A stretch of DNA of 64,000 bases, from the NCBI RefSeq assembly GCF_020379485.1, contig NC_063439.1:16947598-17011597 (forward strand), read 5' to 3'. How positions within the stretch are numbered: the first letter of the stretch is position 1; every line of letters starts with the position of its first letter. Both the position numbers and the translations under genes were made by a program. Under the pieces are notes generated by a model that saw only the letters and a program-made list of their open reading frames with translations, was not told the DNA's origin and made no database searches. This DNA is from Brassica napus (lineage: Eukaryota; Streptophyta; Magnoliopsida; Brassicales; Brassicaceae). Below, in pieces: positions 1 through 9,697 of the stretch.

Positions 1-2
1 GG

Positions 3-95
3 AGTCAGAGAAAACTCATAATGAAGGAGTTGGGATCGGTGCGTTGCAGCGCCGTGGACCGGATTCCGAGTGAGCGGAATGGATTGTCACAATAA
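3..95 (+). CDS. possible 3'-terminal exon of a gene cut by the window start
   Basis: One frame stays open from base 3 to a TAA at 93-95 and encodes about 30 residues ending in ERNGLSQ. The stretch is more GC-rich than the AT-rich DNA that follows, as expected for a last exon. It is too short to assign to a family. It could equally be chance or an old transposon piece. Confidence 0.2.
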   Translation, partial: SQRKLIMKELGSVRCSAVDRIPSERNGLSQ

Positions 96-956
96 TACCC
101 TAGCAAAAACTCAAATAAGTTTGTTAAGTTTCTAAGAGTTATCCGTTGGGGATAAGATTTAACATATTAACGTACCAACTTGATTTTTCCCCCTCTGTTC
201 GTATGATATACTAATTATTGAATGCTTTATTAGCCTTTCTATGAGTGAACATTCCACTCGTCTTAAAAGAGATGTAGATAATATCACAACTCTGTTATCT
301 TATTACCAATTCATTTAAAAATATTTCTACTTTTTTCTTTTGTTGTTGTGCATTAGAAGAACATTGATAACTTTTTTTTTTGGGAAATCATGTATGTTTT
401 TTATCGTCTTCCCCAAACTTTGATATAACACTTAGTAAACTGGATTGTTGTATATATATTCCATTGCTTCTTTCCTAGTTTTAGTTTTTTTTTTGCTTAT
501 AAAAAATTTGATTCATGAAACCATATAATTGTCTAAATTCATCTTTCAGATAAAACAACTTACTTATATGATTAAAAGATTTTCAAAATAGCTATAGTAA
601 GAGAACATATTAAGTTAGTTAGCTTTTTATTATTTAATCTCCACAATATAAATGATTGACAACCATATAGTACACATAGTTTATATATGTGCAGTATGCA
701 TTATCCAGATATCATATTGCCTTTAATGGTTAAGAAATTTTATTGAATATGAACTTTTAAATTAAATAAAAAACACTCGTCATCCATCAAGGGGAAAATG
801 TTTTAAAAATTTATTGTCTTGTGTACAGTTGGCCGGCTGCTTTGGTGCACCAATATGCATGTGTCCCTCTTTTCCCCCATATTATCGTTATCATTAATAT
901 TTTTTATGATGCTCATATCCTAATTAGAGTATTATAAAAATCATTATAGATAATAG
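96..956. other. AT-rich stretch, nothing recognised
   Basis: No ORF, RNA gene or element end was recognised. Base 821-880 is slightly GC-richer but shows no motif. Confidence 0.4.
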
Positions 957-1240
957 TACTCCCTCAATTCCCGAAAGAAATTTTTTATAAAATATTCACG
1001 CATATTAAAAATATAATAAATATTTACAATTAAATTTATTGTTTATTTCACTACACATTTTCCAATATCTATCAGCTAATAATATTTAATCAATTCAAAT
1101 ATTTTTAATTAGTGTTTCTTAAAAATATATAATTTATCAACATTAATTACTTAAATTACCTTAAAATTTTAAAAAACTATTATTTTGGAACAAAAAATAA
1201 CTCTAAAAAATTTTACTTTTAGAAACAAATGGAATATTAA
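957..1240. mobile_element. degenerate TA-flanked MITE (Tc1/mariner-like)
   Basis: The left end reads CTCCCTCAATTCCCGAAAG after TA. The right end, read on the other strand, is an approximate match (ATTCCATTTGTTTCTAAAAG), so the termini are imperfect inverted repeats. The interior is AT-rich and noncoding. The CTCCCTC start and TA flanks are those of Tc1/mariner-type MITEs in plants. A better-preserved relative lies at 61571-61816. Confidence 0.45.
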
Positions 1241-1356
1241 TTAAGAGATCTTTTAAAAGCATTATAACACCTTTTCTAGGTGTATGGATGCATAAACACG
1301 AAGTAATTTTATCTACTTGTAAACTAGTTATTAATATCTGAGGACCGAGACTAGAA

Positions 1357-1632
1357 TGTATCTATAGTCTCAGTAGATCGTATAAGAATACAGCTATAAG
1401 AACTCAAATAAAAAACTCTCTTTATTAATCTCTCTTAAGGAATACACTCAAAAACCTTAAGCTTATCAATTACAAAATACTCAAAACTCACAAAGGTATA
1501 CAACACTCTTGTAACTTTTTATATAGAAAATATATTTTCTAAACTCATTAGGAATATATATTTCCTTTTCTATAATCCTAAACTCTTTAGGATAACTTAG
1601 AGTCTAAATTATCTTTAAGTTTATCTCCAACA
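1357..1632 (-). mobile_element. copia 3' LTR remnant, minus orientation
   Basis: Read on the minus strand the LTR begins TGTTGGAGATAAAC at 1632, directly after a purine-rich tract (AAACTTAAGGGGAAAAA). It follows the C-terminal end of a copia RNase H frame. The distal end near 1357 is inferred from a possible CA terminus and is uncertain. Confidence 0.5.
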
Positions 1633-1822
1633 TTTTTCCCCTTAAGTTTAAAACTAACTTTTTGAACTCAAACAAGTTCTTTCATCTCCTTGAACTTGAT
1701 TTTTTTAAGTGCCTTTGTTAGAATGTCCGCCTTTTGCTCGATACGTGGAACATGTTGTACTTCAATCCGCTCGTTCTCAACACACTCTCTGATGAAGTGA
1801 TATCGCTTGTGATATGCTTACT
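1633..1822 (-). pseudogene. copia pol C-terminal fragment (RNase H end)
   Basis: The minus strand encodes the end of a Ty1/copia RNase H region, with the motifs KRYHFIRE, EVQHV and ADILTKAL in order, as is usual just before the 3' polypurine tract of these elements. It stops abruptly at about 1822, where an Athila-type LTR begins, so only the last 60 or so codons survive. Confidence 0.6.
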
Positions 1823-1836
1823 TCGCCCATGAAAAA

Positions 1837-3246
1837 TGATATCACTCAAATTACCCTAAGGAGTGAATTACTCTCTCAAATACGAGGTTAAGATGTAGTA
1901 CTTAGGGATCGAATCCAGAGAGAGAGTCTAGGATTACATAATAGATTATGGTCTTTGCAATAGGCTAGATTAATTGGTTTATAGGTTTTAAAGCAGTAAA
2001 TGAATTGGTGAGCAAGGTTATTGCTCGATTGGTTTGTTTTGAAGTTGTTAACAGTTGGGAGAATAGCTAGATTTAGGTATATTCTCAAGTATGATAAGTA
2101 CATAAATTAATTTGGGTCTTTAGGGGTTTATTGATATTAATTGTTCTTGAATTCAAACTCAGATATAATCAATTAGATTATCTAATATGGATCTCGGATT
2201 TCAACTGTCGTATGTTAATCACGAGAAATTGTCGATCGATTATTCGTTACGAATATCGATCGATATACCTTTCAAAATATCGATCGAAAGGGCTGTCGCT
2301 GCGTCGATCGATACTTCTTCCAGAAAGTTTTACGGACAGGTTTGATTTATATTCTCTAACTCACTAGATTAACTCTCATCTGTATCTAGTCAGTTAGATC
2401 ATACTAGTTTATTTTCAGGTATTGAGTCAAGCAAAGACTTGATCTCAATTAATCCTAAGATCTAAGATTCAGGGTTTATCAACCCTAAGCTTAGTAGTAA
2501 GAACAACTAGATGAAAAACTAATTAAATCATCCTAACAACAATAGCAATACATATATCAACTTTATGAGAATCCTAAATCTAACAGTGAGGTTACTCAGA
2601 CATATTCATAAAAGACATAGTTATGATTGTCTGAATAATAATGCAATAAATAAATAAACAGAACAGAGTAAAGAAACAAATGGAGTTAAAGATCTTTCCT
2701 CTATCAAGGTGTACAGATCTCTCTCTCCAATCCTAAGCTCTCTCTCTCCAATCCTAAGCTCTCTCTCTGTAGAATAGTATGAAGCTTAGCCGTCAACAAT
2801 GGCTTAGAAACTAAATTGGTCATGAAACAGCCTTGGCCTGTTTTCTGGGATCACTGTCGACCGACACCAATGATGTTTCAACGATCGACAGTCTTTATTT
2901 CCTCGACAGCTTCCTCTCGCGAGACAGACTGACCACTCTTCAGTAAAACGGACATAACGTCTGCTCTATGATGCTGATTGACCTCAAACCGGTGACATTG
3001 GAAAGATAACTAAAGCTCTATCTTGTGTCAAAAGATGCGCTCAATCTAACGGTACAAAGGACTCCATCCATAGCTAAACATCCGACGCATTTGTGTAGAA
3101 CTGCACTCAAAAGGCTCCAAAATCACTATATTTCTCCAGAACGTACCTGAACCTGTAAACACTCAAATAGACTCTATATAGTAGTAAATATATATTAAAA
3201 CACTTGTAAACCATGGCTAAAAGTGGATAAAATTCATGGTCTATCA
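1837..3246 (-). mobile_element. Athila-type LTR, minus orientation
   Basis: On the minus strand it starts TGATAGACCATG at 3246, right after a polypurine tract (GTAAGTTTGGGGGAGT, 3247-3262), and ends ...GTGATATCA at 1837. These termini and the tract resemble those of the Athila element at 6855-28441. Length is 1,410 bp. It contains several TCGATCGA palindromes between 2230 and 2320. What lies beyond 1837 is copia sequence, so a partner LTR is not present. Confidence 0.65.
2718..2769. repeat. short tandem repeat inside the Athila LTR
   Basis: About two and a half copies of a 21-22 bp unit made of CT repeats followed by CCAATCCTAAGC. Confidence 0.7.
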
Positions 3247-3670
3247 ACTCCCCCAAACTTACTATTTTGCTTATCCTCAAGCAAAACATACTAGAGCAGT
3301 CTCTCTGAGAGAAGTTTGAAAACAGCAGGGATTCTCATGATTTAAAATTTAGAATCATCTCTGCAATATTGCAATCCACATCTGAAAAGTCCTAATCACA
3401 AAAGCACATTATACCATATCCTAGCTTAGCAACCAAATTCACCTAGGCAACAACTTAGCAAATCATGTCTGACATTCCCCTCTACCAACCTCATTTCTTA
3501 GCATAAATAAAAGTGCAGGCTTTACCTCGGGAGTATCGATCACAGGATGCAAGGATTTTCAAACAAGTATCTGGATCTGCAGGTAAAAGTTAGTTCATAT
3601 CTTTTCTCTCTACTAATTTCTCTCTTTAATCAAAATCTGCTTCCATTGCAGGATCATTGACCAAGAGGAC

Positions 3671-3860
3671 ATGCTTCCATGAATCAAGCCTTAATGGTGG
3701 TTGCCACCAAGTCCTGTTAATTTCTTTTTGACCTATATTCAAGAATTCATGTGAATCGAACCTTGATGATTGCCGCCACCAAGTCCCGTTCGAATTCTTT
3801 TTGTTGGAGTCCTTATGAAGCAAGCATTAATGGTTGTAGCCACCAAGTCCTATTCGGATT
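3671..3860. repeat. three copies of a degenerate ~65-bp motif
   Basis: The phrase GCCACCAAGTCC preceded by a variant of CAAGCCTTAATGGTGG recurs at about 3695, 3770 and 3835. A further copy sits at about 5630 in the duplicated block. Confidence 0.6.
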
Positions 3861-3882
3861 CCACCTAACTAACACCTATTAT

Positions 3883-3961
3883 ATATATATATATATATAT
3901 TTTTTTTTTTTCTTTTTTCTTTTTCTTTTTTTCTTTCTTTCTTTTTCGTTTTTTTTTTTGA
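3883..3961. repeat. TA and TC/T microsatellite
   Basis: A (TA)n run followed by a pyrimidine-only tract. The paralogous tract at 5660-5743 has a different length. Confidence 0.8.
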
Positions 3962-4256
3962 AAATAAATATCTCTACCTATAAATCTAGGATCGAAATAG
4001 AGAGAAAAAATGTGATAAATCTACACAAGGCTTTACCTTCCAGACTTGTTTGAAAAATCCGATCTCATGTATACCAAGCCCCAAGACAAGCAGTTGTGTC
4101 AAGTTTAGTGTTGGAGGTCAGCTTTGGTTCCTTCGAACAATCTCAGCAAGTATGAATAGTTGACAGGTTGATCCACTTTAGTATCTTTAGTACTATCTGC
4201 AATCAGTAAGTCTAAAATTGTGCTAAAGAGTGATTAAATAACAAGCAGAAATCTAA

Positions 4257-5319
4257 TCCCCTATATATTATTTGAGAAACATTGCAATATTTTTTTGTAG
4301 CCACATGTCATCACTAGAATGATTCTTAGAATCCTTAAAGAAATAGGTTGGTCCATCTAAATATATAATAAATTTTTTATTAAACCACAATAAATACATT
4401 ATTAATGTGCTTCATTATTTCCTTAAATAAGATTACAGAATTGCCTAATGTGGCTAAAGTATATATGACAATTAATGATTTTGAATAATAAAGATTTGAT
4501 AAAAGTAAGTGTGTATTATAATTATATTTGTTTAAATTTAAGCAATTAAAGTAAATTAAACAATCATAGTAACCATATAATAAAAAATAAAAATAAAAAA
4601 ATTTGTTTATATATTATATTTTGAATTTAAAAAAACGAGTATAAACTACTAAAACTGTTAAAAGTTTTACATTCAAATTTTGTGATCTATGATTTAAAAC
4701 ATTTGTTATGACATGATACAAATAATTAAAAAATAATATAAGTTGAAAATCTCATTTAATAAGTATCAAAAATAAAAGATATATAAATATATGCATCATT
4801 TTAAATTAAATTATATGCCCTATAAAAATACATAAATATCTTAATTTTGAAATTTACTTTGAACATTTGTTTGATAAAAAAATTTGAAAAAATATTGACA
4901 ACTTAATTTTTTAAAATAATATAAATTACTTAAACCATTAATCCCATAGTGAAAATTTTGTTATCACTAATTTAGATTTTTTTCTATAACATATACAAAT
5001 GATAAAAAAAATATGAGCAAAAAGCATCATCTAATAAATATTAATATTAAAATATACCATATATATGTTACTATCATTTAAATTTAGTTATATATCATAT
5101 CAAATAGAAAAAATATTTTTTTCGATTTATAAAATTTATTTATATATTCGCACCAATTTAATTATATAAGTAGTAGATAATGATTTTTTAATTATTCAAT
5201 ATATATTTATTATTTCATAATATGCTATAAACATATAATATATAAAATAATATATATATATATACTATATATATATATATATAATGTTCATCCCGCGCAG
5301 GACACGGATCTTAACCTAG
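4257..5319 (+). mobile_element. non-autonomous Helitron, 1,063 bp, with empty site in the window
   Basis: It begins TCCCCTATATATTATTTGAG and ends ...CATCCCGCGCAGG...TTAACCTAG, sitting between A4256 and T5320. It therefore has the TC start, CTAG end, GC-rich subterminal segment and A/T insertion site of Helitrons. The duplicated block at 5566-6287 has the same flanks joined directly (AATCTAATAAGTTC around 6038/6039), which gives the unoccupied site and fixes both ends. The interior is very AT-rich and has no Rep/helicase ORF. Confidence 0.85.
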
Positions 5320-6477
5320 TAAGTTCATTATTCCCTTCTTGACTCAATAAAACTCTTTTGAAAACATTTGATAAGGCTCACAATAAAATAGATATCAGTA
5401 AACATCCCCCAGACTTAAATCACAATGTCCCAGTGTACATCCAGTCGGAGTTATGGTGAGAACAAATCATAAGTACACAATTTAACAAGTTAGAACGATA
5501 TACATGACCGGGTTAAGTGTCGATCGATGGAAAGGAGTTACCATCGGTCGCTGCAGGTGATGTACCCCCAAGTCCCGTTCAAATTCTTTTTGTTGGAATC
5601 CTTATGAAGCAAGCCTTAATGGTTCTAGCCACCAAGTCATGTTCGGATTCCACCTAAGTAACACCTATTATATATATATATATATATTTTTTTCTTTTTC
5701 TTTTTTTCTTTTTTTCTTTCTTTCTTTTTCGTTTTTTTTTTGAAAATAAATATCTCTACCTATAAATCTAGGGTCGAAATAGAGAGAGAAAATGTGATAA
5801 ATCTACACAAGGCTTTACCTTCCAGACTTGTTTGAAAAATCCGATCTCATGTATACCAAGCCCCAAGACAAGCAGTTGTGTCAAGTTTAGTGTTGGAGGT
5901 CAGCTTTGGTTCCTTCGAACAATCTCAGCAAGTATGAATAGTTGACAGGTTGATCCACTTTAGTATCTTTAGTACTATCTGCAATCAGTAAGTCTAGAAT
6001 GGTGTTAAAGAGTGATTAAATAACAAGCAAAAATCTAATAAGTTCATTATCCACTTCTTGACTCAATAAAACTCTTTTGAAAACATTTGATAAGGCTCAC
6101 AATAAAAAAAATATCAGTAAACATCCCCCCAGACATAAATCACACTGTCCCCAGTGTACATCCAGTCGGAGTTATGGTGAGAACTAATCATATGTACACA
6201 ATTTAACAAGTTAGAACGATATACATGACCGGGTTAAGTGTCGATCGATGGAAAGGAGTTACCATCGGTCGCTGCAGGTGATGTACCGTCGATCGATATT
6301 GACATGCTCTCATCGGTCGATTTTATAATCGTCTACTCGGATTATTTTTATTTTTTTTTATATTTTTTTAAACTAAATCCTAAATATTCTAAAACTAGAA
6401 ATGGGTTGCCTCCCATTCAGCGCTTATTTTAAGTATAGAGAATTGCCTTTCTTAATAATGACTTACAAGAAGTCGGT

Positions 6478-6854
6478 ATGGTCAACCTGAAGGCTTCATA
6501 ATCGAAACGCAGAGGAAGACATGGTCTACAAACTAAAGAAACCAATTTATGAACTGAAACAAACCTTGAGAAATATTATTTAAAGTTTGCTGAAACCATT
6601 ACAAAATTCGGTTTCAAAGAAAATATCATAGATCCATTTGTATACCTCAAGATCAGTGGGAGTAAGTTCATATATTTGGTTATATATGTTGATGATATCT
6701 TATTAGCCAGTAGTGACCTTGGTCTATTGAGACCAAGAATTATCTCTCTTAGGAATTTGCAATGGAAGATATGGACGAGACAACTTCTTTGATTGGGATT
6801 GAAATTTTCTGTGACATATCATTTAGTAATTTAGGGTTGTCTCAGAAAGCATAT
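6478..6854 (+). pseudogene. decayed Ty1/copia reverse transcriptase, 5' part
   Basis: The plus strand reads through copia RT motifs in order: QPEGFIIE, VYKLKKPIYELKQ, KFGFKENIIDPFVYLK and YVDDILLASSD, followed by a decayed ...GIEI...LGLSQKAY. Stops and small shifts break the frame. The sequence runs into the Athila element at its CATAT target site and resumes at 28447. Everything 5' of the RT palm is missing. Confidence 0.75.
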
Positions 6855-7996
6855 TGATATATGGTGTTTTTCACATCATTGTATAGGTGTTTTTGTATTG
6901 ATTCGAGTCCTTAATCCGAGTCAGTCTAGTCCTTTTTGATCTTTTACAGGTCTGGAGTTGGTAGAAGAATGAAGAGAGCGTGCTTGAAGAGAAGCTGACC
7001 TTTTGGAGCATTTTGCGGAGAACACTCAAGACGAACAGTCCCGAGACTGTTCTCAAGCAGAACAAGCAGACGGAGTGATCCCGAGGTTGCTCCCGACAAA
7101 TAAGGAAGCTTCTATTTTCGGGAATTAAGGCCTTGTTGCCCTAATTTCTTTTCTACCTATTGGCGCCTCCATATAAAGACGCCACCTATCCTATTTTATT
7201 TCTGACGCTAGTTTTTACGAGAGAACTATTAGCTTTTGCGATCTGCAACTTGTAAGGGAGAAGAATCCATTCTCTCATAGAGAAGACCATCTGAACCCTT
7301 GTTTACTACTCTTATTATTATGCAGTTTCATTCAGTATCTATGTCTTTGATTGCTTGCATCATGATTGAGTAGTGATCTAGCTCGCCTAGGGTTTTTAGG
7401 GTGTTGAAATATGAGCTAAACATAGATAAGCTATTCTTGATTATTCTTCATCCATACTATTCTTAAGGTTTCCATTAACCTGATCACTTGATGTTAGATC
7501 CTAAGTTTATCGCCTAGCTAACCGCTTAGGAGAAAGCTTGACATGTATTGGATGAGCTTAGTATCCCTAATCAGCGAAAGTATATATTAGGGTAGTAAGT
7601 GAACTGATCGGACCTGTCCTCTAAGGCTTGCAGTCGTTTCTCATCTCAACGACAGTTAGATGATGGGATCGACCAGCAAAGAGATCACCACTACGACAGT
7701 GGGGTGTTCCAGCTGAGTGATCCGAGTTCTAGAAAGTACTGCACCGCGCTTGAATAATTGTTTGGCTCTCGCTCAACACCCAATGAAATACCCTAGGTTA
7801 GCTTCCTGCTAAATTGAATTAATCTCTAGTTTACCTGTTTTCCGCGTCACCAATTGAATTGAAAACCATTTTCTTCTTAGCTTGATACTGAAATTTATAA
7901 GAGTAAAGTGTAGACTGGTCCTCTGGATTGAATCTAAAAGTACTATAATCACAACTGTTAACTTGGCAGTAGCGAAGATTCTTATTTAGTGTATCA
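6855..7996 (+). repeat. Athila 5' LTR
   Basis: Starts TGATATATGG and ends AGTGTATCA, 1,142 bp, the same length as the right LTR. The short ORFs inside are not coding. Confidence 0.92.
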
Positions 7997-8000
7997 AGTT

Positions 8001-8022
8001 TTAGCGCCGTTGCGACGGGGAC
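8001..8022 (+). promoter_or_regulatory. Athila primer-binding site
   Basis: TTAGCGCCGTTGCGACGGGG follows the LTR by four bases. It resembles the tRNA-Asp complement used by Athila elements, with small changes. Confidence 0.6.
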
Positions 8023-8113
8023 CAGATTTTTTTACCTCTACTTTTCGGTTTCATTTTAAGTCTAAGATATCTAACTCGCCTCTGTTTCTTGTTACAGCTA
8101 ATGATCCAGGTGC

Positions 8114-9697
8114 ATGACCAGTAGACATACTCGGAGCAACGCACAAGGACCATTGCATCAGCTCACCAACGAAGAACTAGCGAGATTAGAACGTCAGAAC
8201 CGTCAACTGCCTCGACCTACAAGCACCAACATGGGTGATCATCAGGATGATCTTACTGCTGCATTTGCACTCATGCAACAACAGATGCAGCAGATGCCGC
8301 AAACTATCCAAGCGAACGCTGCAAACCAACGGAATGCACCGGAGGAAGTTGATCAGATTGGCCAAAGGAATCTATTGCGTAATCTACCTGCTACGCGATC
8401 CGCCATCAACCCTCCACCTTGCACTAGACAAGACTTTGAGATCAAGCCCGCCTTGATAGGTCTGGTGCAGAGGAAGATCTTCAACGGACTTCCTGCAGAA
8501 ATACCGATGGACCACATTGAAAACTTTGAGAAGATGTGTGGGTTCACTAAGGCGAATGGAGTACCACCAGATTACATCAAGTGTACCTTGTTCCCTTTCT
8601 CTCTCGATGGGAAGGCTGCTCGCTGGCTAGATTCCCTACCAACTGGATCGCTCACCACATGGGAACAAGTCAGATCCGCTTTCTTGAGCCACTTCTACAC
8701 AAAATCAAAGACGGCAGCTCTGAGACAGAAGATCGCCACCTTTAAACAGCTGGTAGATGAGCCGTTCTGCGACGCATGGGAGCGATTCAACGTCTACCGC
8801 AGGGAGTGCCCACATCACGGTTTCGAAGAAGATTATCTACTCGGAGTTTTCTACGATGGAGTAGGTTGGGAGTACATGAATGCTTTAAACTCAGCCAGTA
8901 ATGGAGATTTCATGACCCAATCCACTCAAGGCGCTTTCGCGTTAATTGAGAACATGGCCTCAAGCTCAGCTGACAGCAACCGAGAGACTGACCGCACCCA
9001 AAAGGTGAACAGCATCGACAATAACAAAATAGATGAGCTCTTCGCCAAGGTCGATCAGCTGATTAAGAGTAATCAGAACCATGTCTTCATCATGGAAGAG
9101 TCTCCTCAGGATAAAGGAACCACAGACACTACATCAGAAGCGGACCAGGCGACTGAGGACCACCATGAGGTTAGCTATGTGAATGGGCAAGGATGGCAGT
9201 TTAAGAACTATCACCCGAACCCTAACGTGAGGAACAACCCCCACCTGTTCAACAACCCTAAACCCGATGGTAACGCAGAAAATGCTCAAGGCAATCAGGT
9301 TCAGAACAGTGGCTACCAACGGGGGTATGGAAATCAAGGAAGAACCTTCGTACTCAGCCCAGATCAGAATACTCAGTTCCACAACCAGAAACAACCGACT
9401 ATCCAGCAGCCTGCACAGCCTGCTCAAACTGCTCCACAGGACGAGATGAAGAGTCTCGCCAATATGATGAGCCAGCTGCTCCAAGGACAGCAGATTCAGG
9501 GAAAAGCACTGAATCAGGTCACAAACGACATCAATAACCGAATGAATCACATGGTCAATGACCTGAGTGCCAAATATGATAATGTCTCGAGCCATATGAG
9601 GCAGATGGATATTCAGATTGCTCAGACTGCTGATAGTGTGAAGAGACAGCCAGGCACTCTTCCTGGAAAAACAGATAAAAATCCCAAGGATTGTAAT
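8114..9697 (+). CDS. Athila Gag, N-terminal 528 codons, split by the nested element
   Basis: This is the structural capsid protein of the Athila element. The frame opens at an ATG 117 bp after the left LTR. Residues about 155-255 form a retrotransposon-gag core (DYIKCTLFPFSLDGKAARWL, then WEQVRSAFLSHF and WERFNVYRRECPHHGF). A Gln- and Asn-rich region follows. The nested gypsy inserts after the third base of codon 528, and the frame continues in the same phase at 19499, so before that insertion gag and protease were one ORF. The apparent extension of the frame to 9721 is LTR sequence of the inner element. No CCHC knuckle is obvious. Confidence 0.85.

Larger units (their letters stand above)
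3778..6287. repeat. tandem duplication of a ~720-bp block, first copy split by a Helitron
   Basis: Copy 1 is 3778-4256 plus 5320-5565, and copy 2 is 5566-6287. Both start CCAAGTCCCGTTC and end CTGCAGGTGATGTACC, and both contain the same T/TC-rich microsatellite. They differ by scattered substitutions and microsatellite length. Copy 2 is uninterrupted where copy 1 has the Helitron. Confidence 0.85.
3247..6441 (-). mobile_element. Athila-like 3' internal noncoding region, rearranged
   Basis: This is the part of a minus-strand Athila element lying between pol and the LTR at 1837-3246. At its far end the minus strand reads GCGCTGAATGGGAGGCAACC (near 6403-6425), matching AAGCGCTTGGTGGGAGGCAA just after the pol stop of the Athila at 23682. 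No env-like ORF is left. The region contains a tandem duplication, T-rich microsatellites and a Helitron. ORFs in it are short and lack motifs. Confidence 0.55.

Noticed and set aside
3751..4053. 100-codon ORF over the T-rich microsatellite
   Set aside because: Its middle is a Phe/Tyr run produced by the microsatellite, and its homologue at 5570 is disrupted.
6871..7065. ORF MFCLRTVSGL... also found at 27316-27510
   Set aside because: It is LTR sequence of Athila on the antisense strand, repeated in both LTRs.
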